Shown: one piece after another, positions 40,146 through 49,181 of the stretch
Layout: every line of letters begins with the position of its first letter
Position numbering within the stretch: the stretch's first letter is position 1
The notes under the pieces: model-generated
Told to the model about the DNA's origin: nothing
The model's input: only the letters and a program-made list of their open reading frames with translations
The model's database searches: none
Translations under genes and position numbers: made by a program
Source: CAYXSX01 sp964467925
GTDB lineage: Bacteria; Pseudomonadota; Alphaproteobacteria; Micavibrionales; Micavibrionaceae
Assembly: GCA_964467925.1 (NCBI GenBank)
Contig: CAYXSX010000002.1
Location: forward strand, 248,001-312,000
Direction: 5' to 3'
Length of the DNA: 64,000 nucleotides

Positions 40146-40745
40146 TTATTTTCTGGATTTAAGCGCGGTCGTAATCGTACCGTCGTCTAGATAATCCAGC
40201 TCGCCGCCTACGGGCACGCCGTGCGCGAGATGGGTGAGCTTGATATCAAGCCCGGCAAGCCGGTCGCCGATATAATGCGCGGTCGATTGTCCGTCTACTG
40301 TGGCGCTTAAGCCCAGTATGATTTCCTCCACCTGCTCCTCGCGCGCGCGCGTTATAAGACCGGCAACCCTAAGCTGGTCGGGTCCCACGCCATCCAGCGC
40401 GGAGAGCAGCCCTCCCAATACATGATACCGCCCCTTATAAGCGCCTGTACGCTCAATCGCCCAGAGGTCGCTCACCCCCGCCACGACACAAATTTGCGAT
40501 GCGTTTTTTGTTTGATCGGTGCAAATACGGCACGGATCGGCCATGTCGAGATTGCCGCAGGTTCCACATTCCTTGATCTGTTCCGCGGCGTCCTCTATCG
40601 CTCGTGCCAGAGAGCGCATCGCGCTGTCGCGCTTGGTAAGCAAATGCAGGGCAATGCGGCGCGCGCTGCGGCTGCCCAGACCGGGCAGGCTGGAAAGCTG
40701 GCGTATCAGAGTATCGAGCGGGCCGCTTTGCTGCATATTAGTCAT
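40146..40745 (-). CDS. recR: Recombination protein RecR
   Basis: RecR acts with RecO (and RecF) in loading RecA at gaps. The 199-residue protein has the helix-hairpin-helix LPGLGSRSARRIALHLL, the four-cysteine zinc finger CGTCGNLDMADPCRIC, and a Toprim domain with ICVVAGVSDLWAIERTGAYK, GRYHVLGGLLSALDGVGPDQ. The ATG overlaps the end of lolA by 8 bases. In many genomes recR follows dnaX-ybaB; here it follows lolA. Confidence 0.96.
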   Translation of the reverse strand: MTNMQQSGPLDTLIRQLSSLPGLGSRSARRIALHLLTKRDSAMRSLARAIEDAAEQIKECGTCGNLDMADPCRICTDQTKNASQICVVAGVSDLWAIERTGAYKGRYHVLGGLLSALDGVGPDQLRVAGLITRAREEQVEEIILGLSATVDGQSTAHYIGDRLAGLDIKLTHLAHGVPVGGELDYLDDGTITTALKSRK

Positions 40746-41349
40746 TCAGACTACCCTTGCCGAAATCGGGATCGGCATAGACGAAAAGGTAGCGGTCGAG
40801 CTTAAGTCCGGTTTCGAGATAGAACAGTTCGACCTCCGTAATCAGGCCCTGTCCGTCCACCACGCGCCATTTCTTGAGCTGGAAGGGGTCTTCCTTGAAA
40901 CCCAGCGTGAGGGAGCCCGCCTGCGGATCGTCGCTTTGGACCAGTTCGATTTGCAGGAAGCCACCCGCGCGTTTAACGCTGGTGATTTTCAATTCTTCGT
41001 CATAAAGATCGATATTCTTTTGCAAGAAAAAATCGGCGAGCGTGGTGCCGATGGGGGCGTGAGTCTGCTCGCCCAGCTCGCTGTCGTAGAAATAGATCAG
41101 AACGCCGTCGGCCACCACGAAATCTTCGACCGGAGGATCGTATTCGAAACGCAGCTTGCCGGGGCGGTCCATATAGAACGTGCCCGAGAGCTGCCTGCCG
41201 TCATTGGTGGTCTGCACGAACCGTGCCTTGGCGGTATCGAGGCTTTGCAAGTAGCTTTGCGCCGCGCGGATGTCTGCCGCATCGTTGGCAAAGGCGGGAA
41301 GGGAGAAAGAAAAAACCGCTAAGGTTAAAAGGGCCGTTAAAAAGCGCAT
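40738..41349 (-). CDS. lolA: Outer-membrane lipoprotein carrier protein LolA
   Basis: LolA ferries lipoproteins across the periplasm. The 203-residue protein has a signal peptide (MRFLTALLTLAVFSFSLPAF-A), then AQSYLQSLDTAKARFVQTTN, GRQLSGTFYMDRPGKLRFEY and VADGVLIYFYDSELGEQTHA, all typical. It lies 55 bases after ftsK and overlaps recR. The pairing ftsK-lolA is standard. Confidence 0.93.
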   Translation of the reverse strand: MRFLTALLTLAVFSFSLPAFANDAADIRAAQSYLQSLDTAKARFVQTTNDGRQLSGTFYMDRPGKLRFEYDPPVEDFVVADGVLIYFYDSELGEQTHAPIGTTLADFFLQKNIDLYDEELKITSVKRAGGFLQIELVQSDDPQAGSLTLGFKEDPFQLKKWRVVDGQGLITEVELFYLETGLKLDRYLFVYADPDFGKGSLND

Positions 41350-41404
41350 GAAAACTCCTGAAACTGATTCCTGATAAGAATGTAGAGCGATTTATATCTT
41401 TTTT

Positions 41405-43927
41405 CTACACATCACTGAAATCACGGACCAGAATCTCTCGTTTTCCGGTGGCCGAGGCGGGGGAGATGATGCCTTGGCGTTCCATTTCCTCGACAATCCG
41501 CGCGGCGCGGTTATAGCCGATCTGCAAATGCCGCTGGATGAAGCTGGTGGAGGCCTTGCCCTCGCGCGCGACGATGGCGACCGCCTTGTCGTACAGTTCA
41601 TCTATTTCACTGGAACCGCTGGAGCCGTTATCGCCGAATAACGCGCCCATCACCTCGCTGTCACCGAAATCCCCGCCCTCCGTAATATCCTCAAGGTAAG
41701 CGGGGGAGCCCTGCGCACGAAGCGCGTCGGTGACTTTCTGAACATCACTGTCCGAAACAAACGGCCCGTGTACGCGGGTAATGCGCCCACCCGGCGCCAT
41801 ATAAAGCATATCGCCCATCCCTAAAAGCTGCTCCGCGCCGCCCTCACCCAGAATAGTGCGGGAATCGATTTTCGAGGTCACGGCGAATGAAATCCGCGTG
41901 GGGAAGTTGGCCTTGATCACGCCTGTAATAACGTCCACGGAGGGGCGCTGAGTTGCCATGATCAGGTGAATACCGGCGGCCCGCGCCATTTGCGCAAGGC
42001 GCTGAATGGCGTTTTCCACATCCTTGCCGGCGACCAGCATCAAATCTGCGAATTCGTCCACCACCACGACGATATAGGGAAGCTCCGACATATCCATCGG
42101 CTGTTCCTCATAGACCGGCTTGCCGGATTCGGAATCGAAACCTGTCTGCACCTGTCTTGAGAGCGTTTCGCCCTTTTTCAGCGCCTCTTTCATGCGGGTG
42201 TTATACCCTTCGATATTGCGCACGCCGAGCTTGGACATGGCGCGGTAGCGCTCCTCCATCTCGGCCACAGCCCATTTCAGGGCGACAACCGCCTTGCCGG
42301 GTTCGGTCACAACGGGGGAGAGCAGATGCGGAATGTCGTCATAAACCGAAAGCTCCAGCATTTTCGGGTCGATCATGATAAAGCGGCATTTGGACGGCGG
42401 CAGGCGGAAGAGCAGCGATAACAGCATCGTGTTTACGGCTACGGATTTGCCCGATCCGGTCGTCCCGGCCACCAGAAGGTGCGGCATTTTCGCAAGGTCG
42501 GCGAGGATTGGCTGACCGGAAATATCTTTACCGAGAATAAGCGGAAGTTTGGCGTTGGTCTTTTCATACAGGCGCGATTCAAGCATCTCGCGCATATAAA
42601 CGATCTGGCGGGATTTATTGGGCATCTCAATGCCGATTACGTTGCGGCCCGGCACCACGGCGATACGCACCGATACGGCGGACATGGAGCGCGCGATATC
42701 GTCGGCCAGCGAAATCACGCGGCTGGTTTTTGTGCCCGGCGCGGGCTCAAGCTCGTACAGTGTAACCACAGGACCGGGGTGGATGGAAACGATATCGCCC
42801 TGAATGTTAAAATCGCTGAGCACGCTTTGCAAAAGCATGGCGTTTTTCTGCAGCGCGTCCTCGCTTTGCTGTTCTTCGTGGTGGTCGTCCGGAATATCCT
42901 GCAGCGTGGAAATATCGGGGAATTCCCAATCGCCGTCGGCCAGATTAAAGCGGTGCTGGCCGGAATTTTTTGAGCCGCCGGAAGCCTTTTGTGGCGCGAC
43001 CACAGGAATATGCGGGGTTTTTCCCTGTTCTTTCAAAATGGCCTGCTGCGCACGTGTCAGGTTTGCTTGCTTTACCGGCTCGGCTACGAATTCTTCCTCG
43101 TCTTCATCTTCGTCGTATTCTTCGGTCATAGAAACGCGGCGTCTGGAACGAGGTTCTTCCTCCTCCTCTTCTTCCGCATTCCATGAAAATTTCGGCATTT
43201 TGAACAGGGGTTCGCTGTCTTGGTTGTAGGCCGGATCGTTGTAATGGCGCACCCAGCCGATGAAATTGAGCGCGAGGTGATAGCTGTTGATGGCGGCAAA
43301 AAGTGCGGAGTTTTTCACCAGATAAAGCGCGAAAAGATATTCGTTACGCCGGATGGCTGCGGCGATGGAAAACGATCCTAGCGCGATAATTCCTGCGGCT
43401 AGCGTGATCATTTCCCGGCTTATGGCGGGGCCACTTAAAGCGCTAAGACGCTCCAGCATAAGCGTGCCGCCGCTTGCGCCCATGAAAGGATGCGGCAGCC
43501 AGTCGCCGGAGGAAAGCTGTGCCATTGCCACGCACCCACTGATGGTTGCGATCAAAAGCGCGATAAGGCGCGCCCAGAAGGGGCGCAACGATTGACGGTT
43601 AAATATCCGAAGGCCCCAGATAATAGCGCCCGTACTGATGATAAAGGCCGCCCCGCCAATGGTTTGCAGGAACAAATCCGCCGCCCATGCGCCGGGCAAT
43701 CCCGCCCAGTTGGCGATTTTTTCGCCTGTTCCAGCTGTATTCCATGACGGGTCAGCGGCGCTGTAGCTGATCATGGCAAGCGTCAGGAATACGCCGCCAA
43801 CAAACAGGACACCGGAAATGATATCGACCAGACGGCGGGCGATGAAAACCTGCAGCGACTGGGGCAGGAACCCGACGGTCGAGGATTTTTTGGAAGAAGA
43901 ACGTTTTATAGTGCGTGTACGGGCCAT
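41405..43927 (-). CDS. ftsK: DNA translocase FtsK
   Basis: FtsK pumps DNA at the division septum and activates XerCD at dif. The 840-residue protein has about four N-terminal membrane segments (within residues 30-200), an acidic linker (EEEEEEEPRSRRR), the motor domain with Walker A LLVAGTTGSGKSVAVNTML and Walker B YIVVVVDEFADLMLVAGKDV, and the C-terminal gamma winged helix (TSFIQRHLQIGYNRAARIVE). The linker is short compared with E. coli FtsK, similar to SpoIIIE-sized proteins. Confidence 0.97.
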   Translation of the reverse strand: MARTRTIKRSSSKKSSTVGFLPQSLQVFIARRLVDIISGVLFVGGVFLTLAMISYSAADPSWNTAGTGEKIANWAGLPGAWAADLFLQTIGGAAFIISTGAIIWGLRIFNRQSLRPFWARLIALLIATISGCVAMAQLSSGDWLPHPFMGASGGTLMLERLSALSGPAISREMITLAAGIIALGSFSIAAAIRRNEYLFALYLVKNSALFAAINSYHLALNFIGWVRHYNDPAYNQDSEPLFKMPKFSWNAEEEEEEEPRSRRRVSMTEEYDEDEDEEEFVAEPVKQANLTRAQQAILKEQGKTPHIPVVAPQKASGGSKNSGQHRFNLADGDWEFPDISTLQDIPDDHHEEQQSEDALQKNAMLLQSVLSDFNIQGDIVSIHPGPVVTLYELEPAPGTKTSRVISLADDIARSMSAVSVRIAVVPGRNVIGIEMPNKSRQIVYMREMLESRLYEKTNAKLPLILGKDISGQPILADLAKMPHLLVAGTTGSGKSVAVNTMLLSLLFRLPPSKCRFIMIDPKMLELSVYDDIPHLLSPVVTEPGKAVVALKWAVAEMEERYRAMSKLGVRNIEGYNTRMKEALKKGETLSRQVQTGFDSESGKPVYEEQPMDMSELPYIVVVVDEFADLMLVAGKDVENAIQRLAQMARAAGIHLIMATQRPSVDVITGVIKANFPTRISFAVTSKIDSRTILGEGGAEQLLGMGDMLYMAPGGRITRVHGPFVSDSDVQKVTDALRAQGSPAYLEDITEGGDFGDSEVMGALFGDNGSSGSSEIDELYDKAVAIVAREGKASTSFIQRHLQIGYNRAARIVEEMERQGIISPASATGKREILVRDFSDV

Positions 43928-44036
43928 GGATTACCGGAAATATCAAGAAAAGCACCGGAAAGGGGTTTTCCGGCTAGTGAACAAGTCTAAGGATACCAAA
44001 TCTGACGTTATGAATACAAGTAAAGCCTTAGGCTCT

Positions 44037-44375
44037 TTATTCCAGAATTCCTTGCGGGTCGTGTTCCAAAAGCGTGCCGATTTGCTCGTAAACATTCGCG
44101 TTTTCGTCCATCTGCTCTTTGAGCGGAGGGTTTTTATCGGCTAGCGTACGGAAAAAAGTCGCCGTATCGTGGAGCAAGCGCGAGGCGAGCTCAGCGTGAG
44201 ACGAATCATCGAGCATGCCTTGCGGGTCCTGATTAAGTAGTGCCGACATCTGGCGGAAAACAGCGGCGTTTTCGTCCATTTGCGCCTTTAGCGGCGGGTT
44301 CTGGGACCCGAGGTTGTCAAAAAAGTCGGCGGCATCGACCAGTAATTTGGCCCCCAGTTCGGCATGTGTTGGCAT
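44037..44375 (-). CDS. Unknown 112-residue protein of two tandem 56-residue repeats
   Basis: The protein consists of two homologous units starting at residues 4 and 60: HAELGAKLLVDAADFF and HAELASRLLHDTATFF. Both carry NPPLK-QMDEN and end in DPQG-L. The shared NPPLK/QMDEN core is nearly invariant. It looks all-helical and soluble, with no signal. I do not recognise a family. It stands alone between ftsK and pheA on the minus strand. Confidence 0.65.
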   Translation of the reverse strand: MPTHAELGAKLLVDAADFFDNLGSQNPPLKAQMDENAAVFRQMSALLNQDPQGMLDDSSHAELASRLLHDTATFFRTLADKNPPLKEQMDENANVYEQIGTLLEHDPQGILE

Positions 44376-44456
44376 ATGAATTCCCAGTGCTTTCTCGTTA
44401 TCACTGCCCGCACCCTAACATGCGAGGCAGCCCGGCTAAACCCTTAAAGTTCAATT

Positions 44457-45326
44457 TTAAAGTTCGATATTCGGGGTTGCCGCCTTTTTGCGGAAGGGAT
44501 GCGCCGGATATGCGCCGAGGAATTTTACGTCGCGGGCGTAAAAGCCAAGCTCTTCCAAAGCGCGCTGGAATTCAGGGCTTTCGTAATGGCCGTCTACGTC
44601 GCAAAAGAAATAGGCGGCTTGAAAATTCTCGTCTACATAGGATTCCAGTTTGGACAGGCTCAGACCGTTTGTGGCAAAGCCGCCCAAGCATTTATAAAGT
44701 GAGGCCGGAATATGACGCACGGCGAAAATCAGGCTGGTTACGGTATCAGGGTGCGCGCCAAGATCGGGGATTTTCGGCTCCGGCGCCAAAATCAGGAACC
44801 GCGTCGTATTATGGTGTGCATCCTGTACGTCTTCTTTCAGGATATCGAGACCGTAAATTTCCGCCGCCAGAGAGGATGCAATGGCGGCATGGCTTTTATC
44901 GCCGCGCTGTGCGATTTCATCTGCCGCTCCGGCCGTATCGGCGTGCACATGGGCGGTAAGGCCCAGTTCGCGGATGATCTTCCGGCATTGCGGAATGGCG
45001 TGAATATGGCTGTGTACGTGTTTTAAATCCGACAATTTCGCGCCCTTAACGCCCATCAGGGTGTGTTTGATCTTCTGGAAGTGCTCGCCGATGATAAACA
45101 GCTCGCCGTCCGGCATCAGGTGGTGCACGTCGGCCACACGGCCAGCGATGGTATTATCGATCGGGATCATAGCGAGATCAGCCGTTCCCTCGCGCACGGC
45201 GGTAAACGCGTCTTCAAACGAAGCGCAGGGCAGGGTTTCCAGATCGGGAAACACGGTGCGGCACGCAAGGTCGGAATAGGCGCCCGTCATACCCTGAAAG
45301 GCGATGGTCTTGTATTTGTCGCTCAT
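44457..45326 (-). CDS. pheA: Prephenate dehydratase
   Basis: PheA makes phenylpyruvate from prephenate in phenylalanine synthesis. The 289-residue monofunctional protein has IAFQGMTGAYSDLACRTVFP at the start, MIPIDNTIAGRVADVHHLM, the catalytic HNTTRFLILAPEP with its TRF motif, and a C-terminal ACT domain (about 195-280) with SLIFAVRHIPASLYKCLGGF and SLSKLESYVDENFQ. KLESY in place of ESRP is usual in alphaproteobacteria. It is divergent from the cytochrome c gene. Confidence 0.95.
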   Translation of the reverse strand: MSDKYKTIAFQGMTGAYSDLACRTVFPDLETLPCASFEDAFTAVREGTADLAMIPIDNTIAGRVADVHHLMPDGELFIIGEHFQKIKHTLMGVKGAKLSDLKHVHSHIHAIPQCRKIIRELGLTAHVHADTAGAADEIAQRGDKSHAAIASSLAAEIYGLDILKEDVQDAHHNTTRFLILAPEPKIPDLGAHPDTVTSLIFAVRHIPASLYKCLGGFATNGLSLSKLESYVDENFQAAYFFCDVDGHYESPEFQRALEELGFYARDVKFLGAYPAHPFRKKAATPNIEL

Positions 45327-45461
45327 TTTTATATGTAACTCTATTTTTTCATTTTTTTGGTTGATCGACTATACGCAACCTGATTATGTATGTCGACAAT
45401 CCGATAAGGATTGATTATTTTTAAACCAAGAACGTCTTAAATCAAATTTTGCGGATAATCC

Positions 45462-46136
45462 ATGTCAAGTTTCGAGCTCAATAAAATCTTCGCCGCTGTT
45501 CTGGTGGCTGGTATCGTGGCTATGTTGGGCGGCTTTATTGCCGAACATATCGTTCATCCGCATGAACTTGAAAAAGACGCGGTTGAGATCGAGGGCGGTC
45601 CGGTAGAGGGTGCAGGCCCAGTGGCCGAAGCCTTGCCGGAACCCGCTATTCACCTGATTGCCGCGGCGGACATTGCCAAGGGCGAAAAACTTTCCAAGGC
45701 CTGCGCGGCTTGTCACAGCTTTGAAAAAGGCGGTCCGATCAAGCAGGGCCCGAATTTGTGGGGTGTGGTTGGCTCAAACAAAGCGGCGCAGGCCGGGTTC
45801 GCCTATTCTTCGGCTATGGTCGAGCATGGCGGAAGTTGGACCTATACGGAGCTTAACCATTTCCTTTGGAAGCCCAAAAAATTCGTGCCCGGTACAAAAA
45901 TGAATTTTGTGGGCCTTAAATCCCCCGAAGACCGCGCCGCGATGATCGCATGGCTTCGTAACAATGCCGACAATCCGAGACCGCTTCCTTCGGATGCCGA
46001 GATTTCTGCCGAGCAGGCCGAGCTCGCTCCTCCTGTTGTGGAAGAGGCAACGGAAGAGGCTCCTGCAGACGCTGCCGCAACGCCTGAAGGCGCTCCCGCT
46101 CAGGAAGAAGCCCCTGCGGAATCCGAAGCACATTAA
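45462..46136 (+). CDS. Membrane-anchored cytochrome c (CycM/c552-like)
   Basis: A 224-residue class I cytochrome c. One N-terminal anchor (IFAAVLVAGIVAMLGGFIAE, about 9-30) is uncleaved in CycM-type proteins. Haem binding is at SKACAACHSFEKGGPIKQGP, with the axial Met in VPGTKMNFVGLKSPEDRAAM. It probably passes electrons from bc1 to an oxidase. The C-terminal 50 residues are a low-complexity tail rich in Ala, Pro and Glu (EEAPADAAATPEGAPAQEEA), which is unusual in length. Confidence 0.92.
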   Translation: MSSFELNKIFAAVLVAGIVAMLGGFIAEHIVHPHELEKDAVEIEGGPVEGAGPVAEALPEPAIHLIAAADIAKGEKLSKACAACHSFEKGGPIKQGPNLWGVVGSNKAAQAGFAYSSAMVEHGGSWTYTELNHFLWKPKKFVPGTKMNFVGLKSPEDRAAMIAWLRNNADNPRPLPSDAEISAEQAELAPPVVEEATEEAPADAAATPEGAPAQEEAPAESEAH

Positions 46137-46159
46137 TTCTAAAAAAGATAAAGACTGAC

Positions 46160-46609
46160 CTAAGCCTTCTGTTCCCAGCCGCCTTGCGGGGTTTGCTGCC
46201 AGTATGTGACTTCGTATCCGGCGTCTTTATAGGTTTTCCAGCGTTTGCGGGCTTCGGCCACGGCGCTTTCGTTGCGTCCGTCCAGCATTTCACAGGTAAG
46301 TTTAAAGGCGCTTATATCCTCCGGCGCTTCGCCGCCCGCGACGATCAGAACGTCCGCGTGCGCCGGGTTGTCGTTGCTTCCGGTCAGGAAAATAGGCTGG
46401 GACGCTTCAAACCCGTCTTTGGCCGTGCCGTGGGGCAGGAAGCTGTCGGGATGATAAGTCCAAAGATATTCATTTAGAGATTCGGCCTGACGTTCATCGG
46501 CGGTTTTCACCACGATTTTATGCCCTTGCGCCAAAGCCTTGGTGAGCAGGGCGGGCAGGGCAGTCTCTACGTTCTGGTTTAGCAAATGGTAAAAGCGGAT
46601 ACTCGTCAT
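46160..46609 (-). CDS. holC: DNA polymerase III chi subunit
   Basis: HolC connects the clamp loader to SSB. The 149-residue protein has MTSIRFYHLLNQNVETALPA, KALAQGHKIVVKTADERQAE, LNEYLWTYHPDSFLPHGTA, PIFLTGSNDNPAHADVLIVA and WKTYKDAGYEVTYWQQ, all family-typical. The start overlaps the preceding aminomutase-like stop by 4 bases (ATGA). The pepA-holC pairing is common; here a radical-SAM gene lies between. Confidence 0.93.
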   Translation of the reverse strand: MTSIRFYHLLNQNVETALPALLTKALAQGHKIVVKTADERQAESLNEYLWTYHPDSFLPHGTAKDGFEASQPIFLTGSNDNPAHADVLIVAGGEAPEDISAFKLTCEMLDGRNESAVAEARKRWKTYKDAGYEVTYWQQTPQGGWEQKA

Positions 46610-47610
46610 TTTTTCGTTCCCATGGGTGGATAGCGGTGTTTTCCCCCTCGGTAATCTTCCACCATATAGCGCCCGTCTTCAAGTTCGGCCAGATAACAGG
46701 GCGTGAGCGGCACTTTGCCCGCCCCGCCCGGAATGTCGAGCATGTAATGAGGCTGTGCAAGGCCGGAGATTCGCCCCTGCAGGGCACGCATGATGCTCTG
46801 CCCTTCCTTGATGGTAAGGCGGAAATGCGACGTGCCCGGCGCAAAATCGGGATGGTGCAGGTAATAGGGTTTTATGCGCAAGGTCAGGAGTTTTTTGTAT
46901 AGTGTCTCAAGAATGTCCGCGCTGTCATTCACGCCCCTGAGCAATACGGATTGGGAGAGCAGCACGCAATCGACCGCGCGAAGGCGGGCGAGCGCCTCTT
47001 CGACCTCCGGTGTGATTTCCTGTACGTGGTTCACGTGCAGGGCAATATAAACGGGCGTACGGCGTTTGAGCGTAGCGGCGAGATCATCTGTAATTCGTGC
47101 CGGGTCAGCGATGGGAACGCGGCTGTGGATGCGGATGATTTTGACGTGGGGAATATCCTCCAGCGCATCCAGAAGCGCGCCAAGCCGCTTGGCCGAAAGC
47201 ACGAGCGGATCGCCGCCGGTCAGGATAATCTCGAAAATTTCCGGATGCGCGCGGATGTAATCAAGGGCCGCGTCAATTTCTTCCGGGCTTAGAATATCAC
47301 CGCCCGGCCCGACCATTTCACGGCGGAAACAGTAACGGCAATACACGGCGCAGACATGGGCGATCTTGAACAAAGCACGGTCGGGATAGCGGTGTACGAT
47401 TCCCTTTACCGGGCTGTACGTATCATCGCCGATCGGGTCGGGATGTTCTTCCGGCGTTGTATATAGTTCCTCGGCCTGAGGGATATATTGCCGCGCCACG
47501 GGGTCGTTATCCGGCCCGCCATGGATCGTTTTTTTGACCTGATCCGTGATGCGGAAGGCGTATTTCTCATACACCTGTTCTTCGGGCGTAAGGACGCGCT
47601 GCTTATTCAT
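46606..47610 (-). CDS. Lysine 2,3-aminomutase family radical-SAM protein (EpmB/KamA type)
   Basis: A 334-residue radical-SAM enzyme. The 4Fe-4S motif is CAVYCRYCFRREMVG (Cx3Cx2C). EIILTGGDPLVLSAKRLGAL and the closing HYMLDIPGGAGKVPL, which carries the PLP-associated lysine region, are family-typical. The length and the alphaproteobacterial setting suggest EpmB, which makes beta-lysine for modifying elongation factor P. No efp or epmA gene is in the window. It overlaps both pepA (8 bases) and holC (4 bases). Confidence 0.88.
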   Translation of the reverse strand: MNKQRVLTPEEQVYEKYAFRITDQVKKTIHGGPDNDPVARQYIPQAEELYTTPEEHPDPIGDDTYSPVKGIVHRYPDRALFKIAHVCAVYCRYCFRREMVGPGGDILSPEEIDAALDYIRAHPEIFEIILTGGDPLVLSAKRLGALLDALEDIPHVKIIRIHSRVPIADPARITDDLAATLKRRTPVYIALHVNHVQEITPEVEEALARLRAVDCVLLSQSVLLRGVNDSADILETLYKKLLTLRIKPYYLHHPDFAPGTSHFRLTIKEGQSIMRALQGRISGLAQPHYMLDIPGGAGKVPLTPCYLAELEDGRYMVEDYRGGKHRYPPMGTKK

Positions 47611-49108
47611 AATGCTCCGAAATCATGCGGTCCAGAATGCGTACGCCAAAGCCTGTTCCAAACTTCGGAACGGTGGGTTGGTCGCTTTTACGCCATGCCG
47701 TGCCGGCGATATCCATATGCGCCCAAGGCGTCTCATTCTCAATGAAATGCTCGAGGAATCCGGCGGCGGTGCACGCACCGGCGTAACGCCCTGACTTGCC
47801 CAGATTCTGGAGATCCGCGGTCGGGCTTTCCATGTCCTTGCGCCAGACCTCGTCCAGCGGCATGCGCCAGAGCTTTTCGCCCGTCGCGGTGGAAGCACTT
47901 TCCATCTGCCGCCACAGGCGGTTATCGTTTACGAACGTGCCGCAATATTCATGGCCCAGCGCCACCATCATCGCACCCGTCAGCGTGGCCAGATCGATGA
48001 TTGCACGTGGTTTGTACGTGCGTTGTACGTATGTCAGCGCATCGGCCAGAACCAGCCGTCCTTCAGCGTCCGTATTCAAAACCTCGATGGTTTTTCCGGA
48101 CAGTGATGTCAGGATATCGGCGGGTCTGTACGCCTTGCCTGAGGGCATGTTTTCAACAAGGCCGACAATACCCACCACATGGGCGGAGGATTTGCGTGCG
48201 GCAATCGCCTGTATCGTTCCGGCAACGGCGGCGGCCCCGCCCATGTCCATTTTCATTTCTTCCATGCCCGCACCCGGCTTAATAGAAATGCCGCCGGTAT
48301 CGAAGGTTACTCCCTTGCCGACCAGCGCGAGAGGCTCTTCCTTGGCGTTTTTCGCGCTGCCCTTCCAGCGCATAACCACTAGGCGAGGCGGATTTTCCGA
48401 GCCTTGCGCCACAGCCAAAAGCGCGCCCATGCCCAGCTTTTGCATTTTCTTTTCGTCCAGAATGTCGATCTCAACGCCGAGCGGTTTTAATGTCTTGTTC
48501 AGGTAATCGGCGAAATAAACGGGGGTCAGGATATTCGGCGGCTCGTTCACCAGATCGCGCGCGGTAAAGACGCCGCCTGCGATCTTTTCTTGCACGGCGA
48601 AAATTTTCGCCGTTTTGGCGTTGGCGATAACTTCAACCGTGCTTAGGGTCTCCGCGGTTTTCTGCTTCTTGCTTTTGTATTTGGTGAATTCGTAGCTGCG
48701 CAGTTTTATGCCCAGCGCCAGATGCGCGGTAATTTCCTCGGGCGCGCATTTTTTGAAAGTTTTATCGTTTTCGCCCAAAATACATACTTTTTGCGCTCCG
48801 GTTCCGTTCAACGCGGCAAACAGCTTGCCTCCCGCGGTTTCGGCCTCCAGCAGACCCAGATTTTTGGGATCGCCCAAGCCAAGGCACATTACGCGCGGAA
48901 ACTCACTTCCCTTGGGCAGGCTCAGGAGCAAGGTTTCACCCGGTTTGCCGGAGAATTTTTTATTGCCCGAAGCCGCGTGCTTGATAAAGCCGCCGCAAGC
49001 GGAATCAAGCTCTTGAGCCGCGCTTTTCATTTTATCATGGTAAAAGGCGATAACGGCGATATCGTTTTTTGCAGAGGGTTTTTTGGCAAAGCTGAATTTA
49101 AGACTCAT
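47603..49108 (-). CDS. pepA: Leucyl aminopeptidase (M17)
   Basis: A 501-residue, two-metal M17 aminopeptidase. Metal and catalytic residues are in LVGKGVTFDTGGISIKPGAG and LNTDAEGRLVLADALTYV. An N-terminal M17 domain precedes. The ATG at 49108 (MSLKFSFAKK) is preferred to a GTG 39 bases upstream. In E. coli PepA also serves Xer recombination, and ftsK is close here, but this is only context. It is divergent from lptF and leads into the aminomutase-like and holC genes. Confidence 0.95.
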   Translation of the reverse strand: MSLKFSFAKKPSAKNDIAVIAFYHDKMKSAAQELDSACGGFIKHAASGNKKFSGKPGETLLLSLPKGSEFPRVMCLGLGDPKNLGLLEAETAGGKLFAALNGTGAQKVCILGENDKTFKKCAPEEITAHLALGIKLRSYEFTKYKSKKQKTAETLSTVEVIANAKTAKIFAVQEKIAGGVFTARDLVNEPPNILTPVYFADYLNKTLKPLGVEIDILDEKKMQKLGMGALLAVAQGSENPPRLVVMRWKGSAKNAKEEPLALVGKGVTFDTGGISIKPGAGMEEMKMDMGGAAAVAGTIQAIAARKSSAHVVGIVGLVENMPSGKAYRPADILTSLSGKTIEVLNTDAEGRLVLADALTYVQRTYKPRAIIDLATLTGAMMVALGHEYCGTFVNDNRLWRQMESASTATGEKLWRMPLDEVWRKDMESPTADLQNLGKSGRYAGACTAAGFLEHFIENETPWAHMDIAGTAWRKSDQPTVPKFGTGFGVRILDRMISEHYE

Positions 49109-49181
49109 GAATGGATCCCGAACATTGTTAAGATAACTGGTTTCCACTATAAGACTTTCAATGGGTTTGAGAAGACACGAA

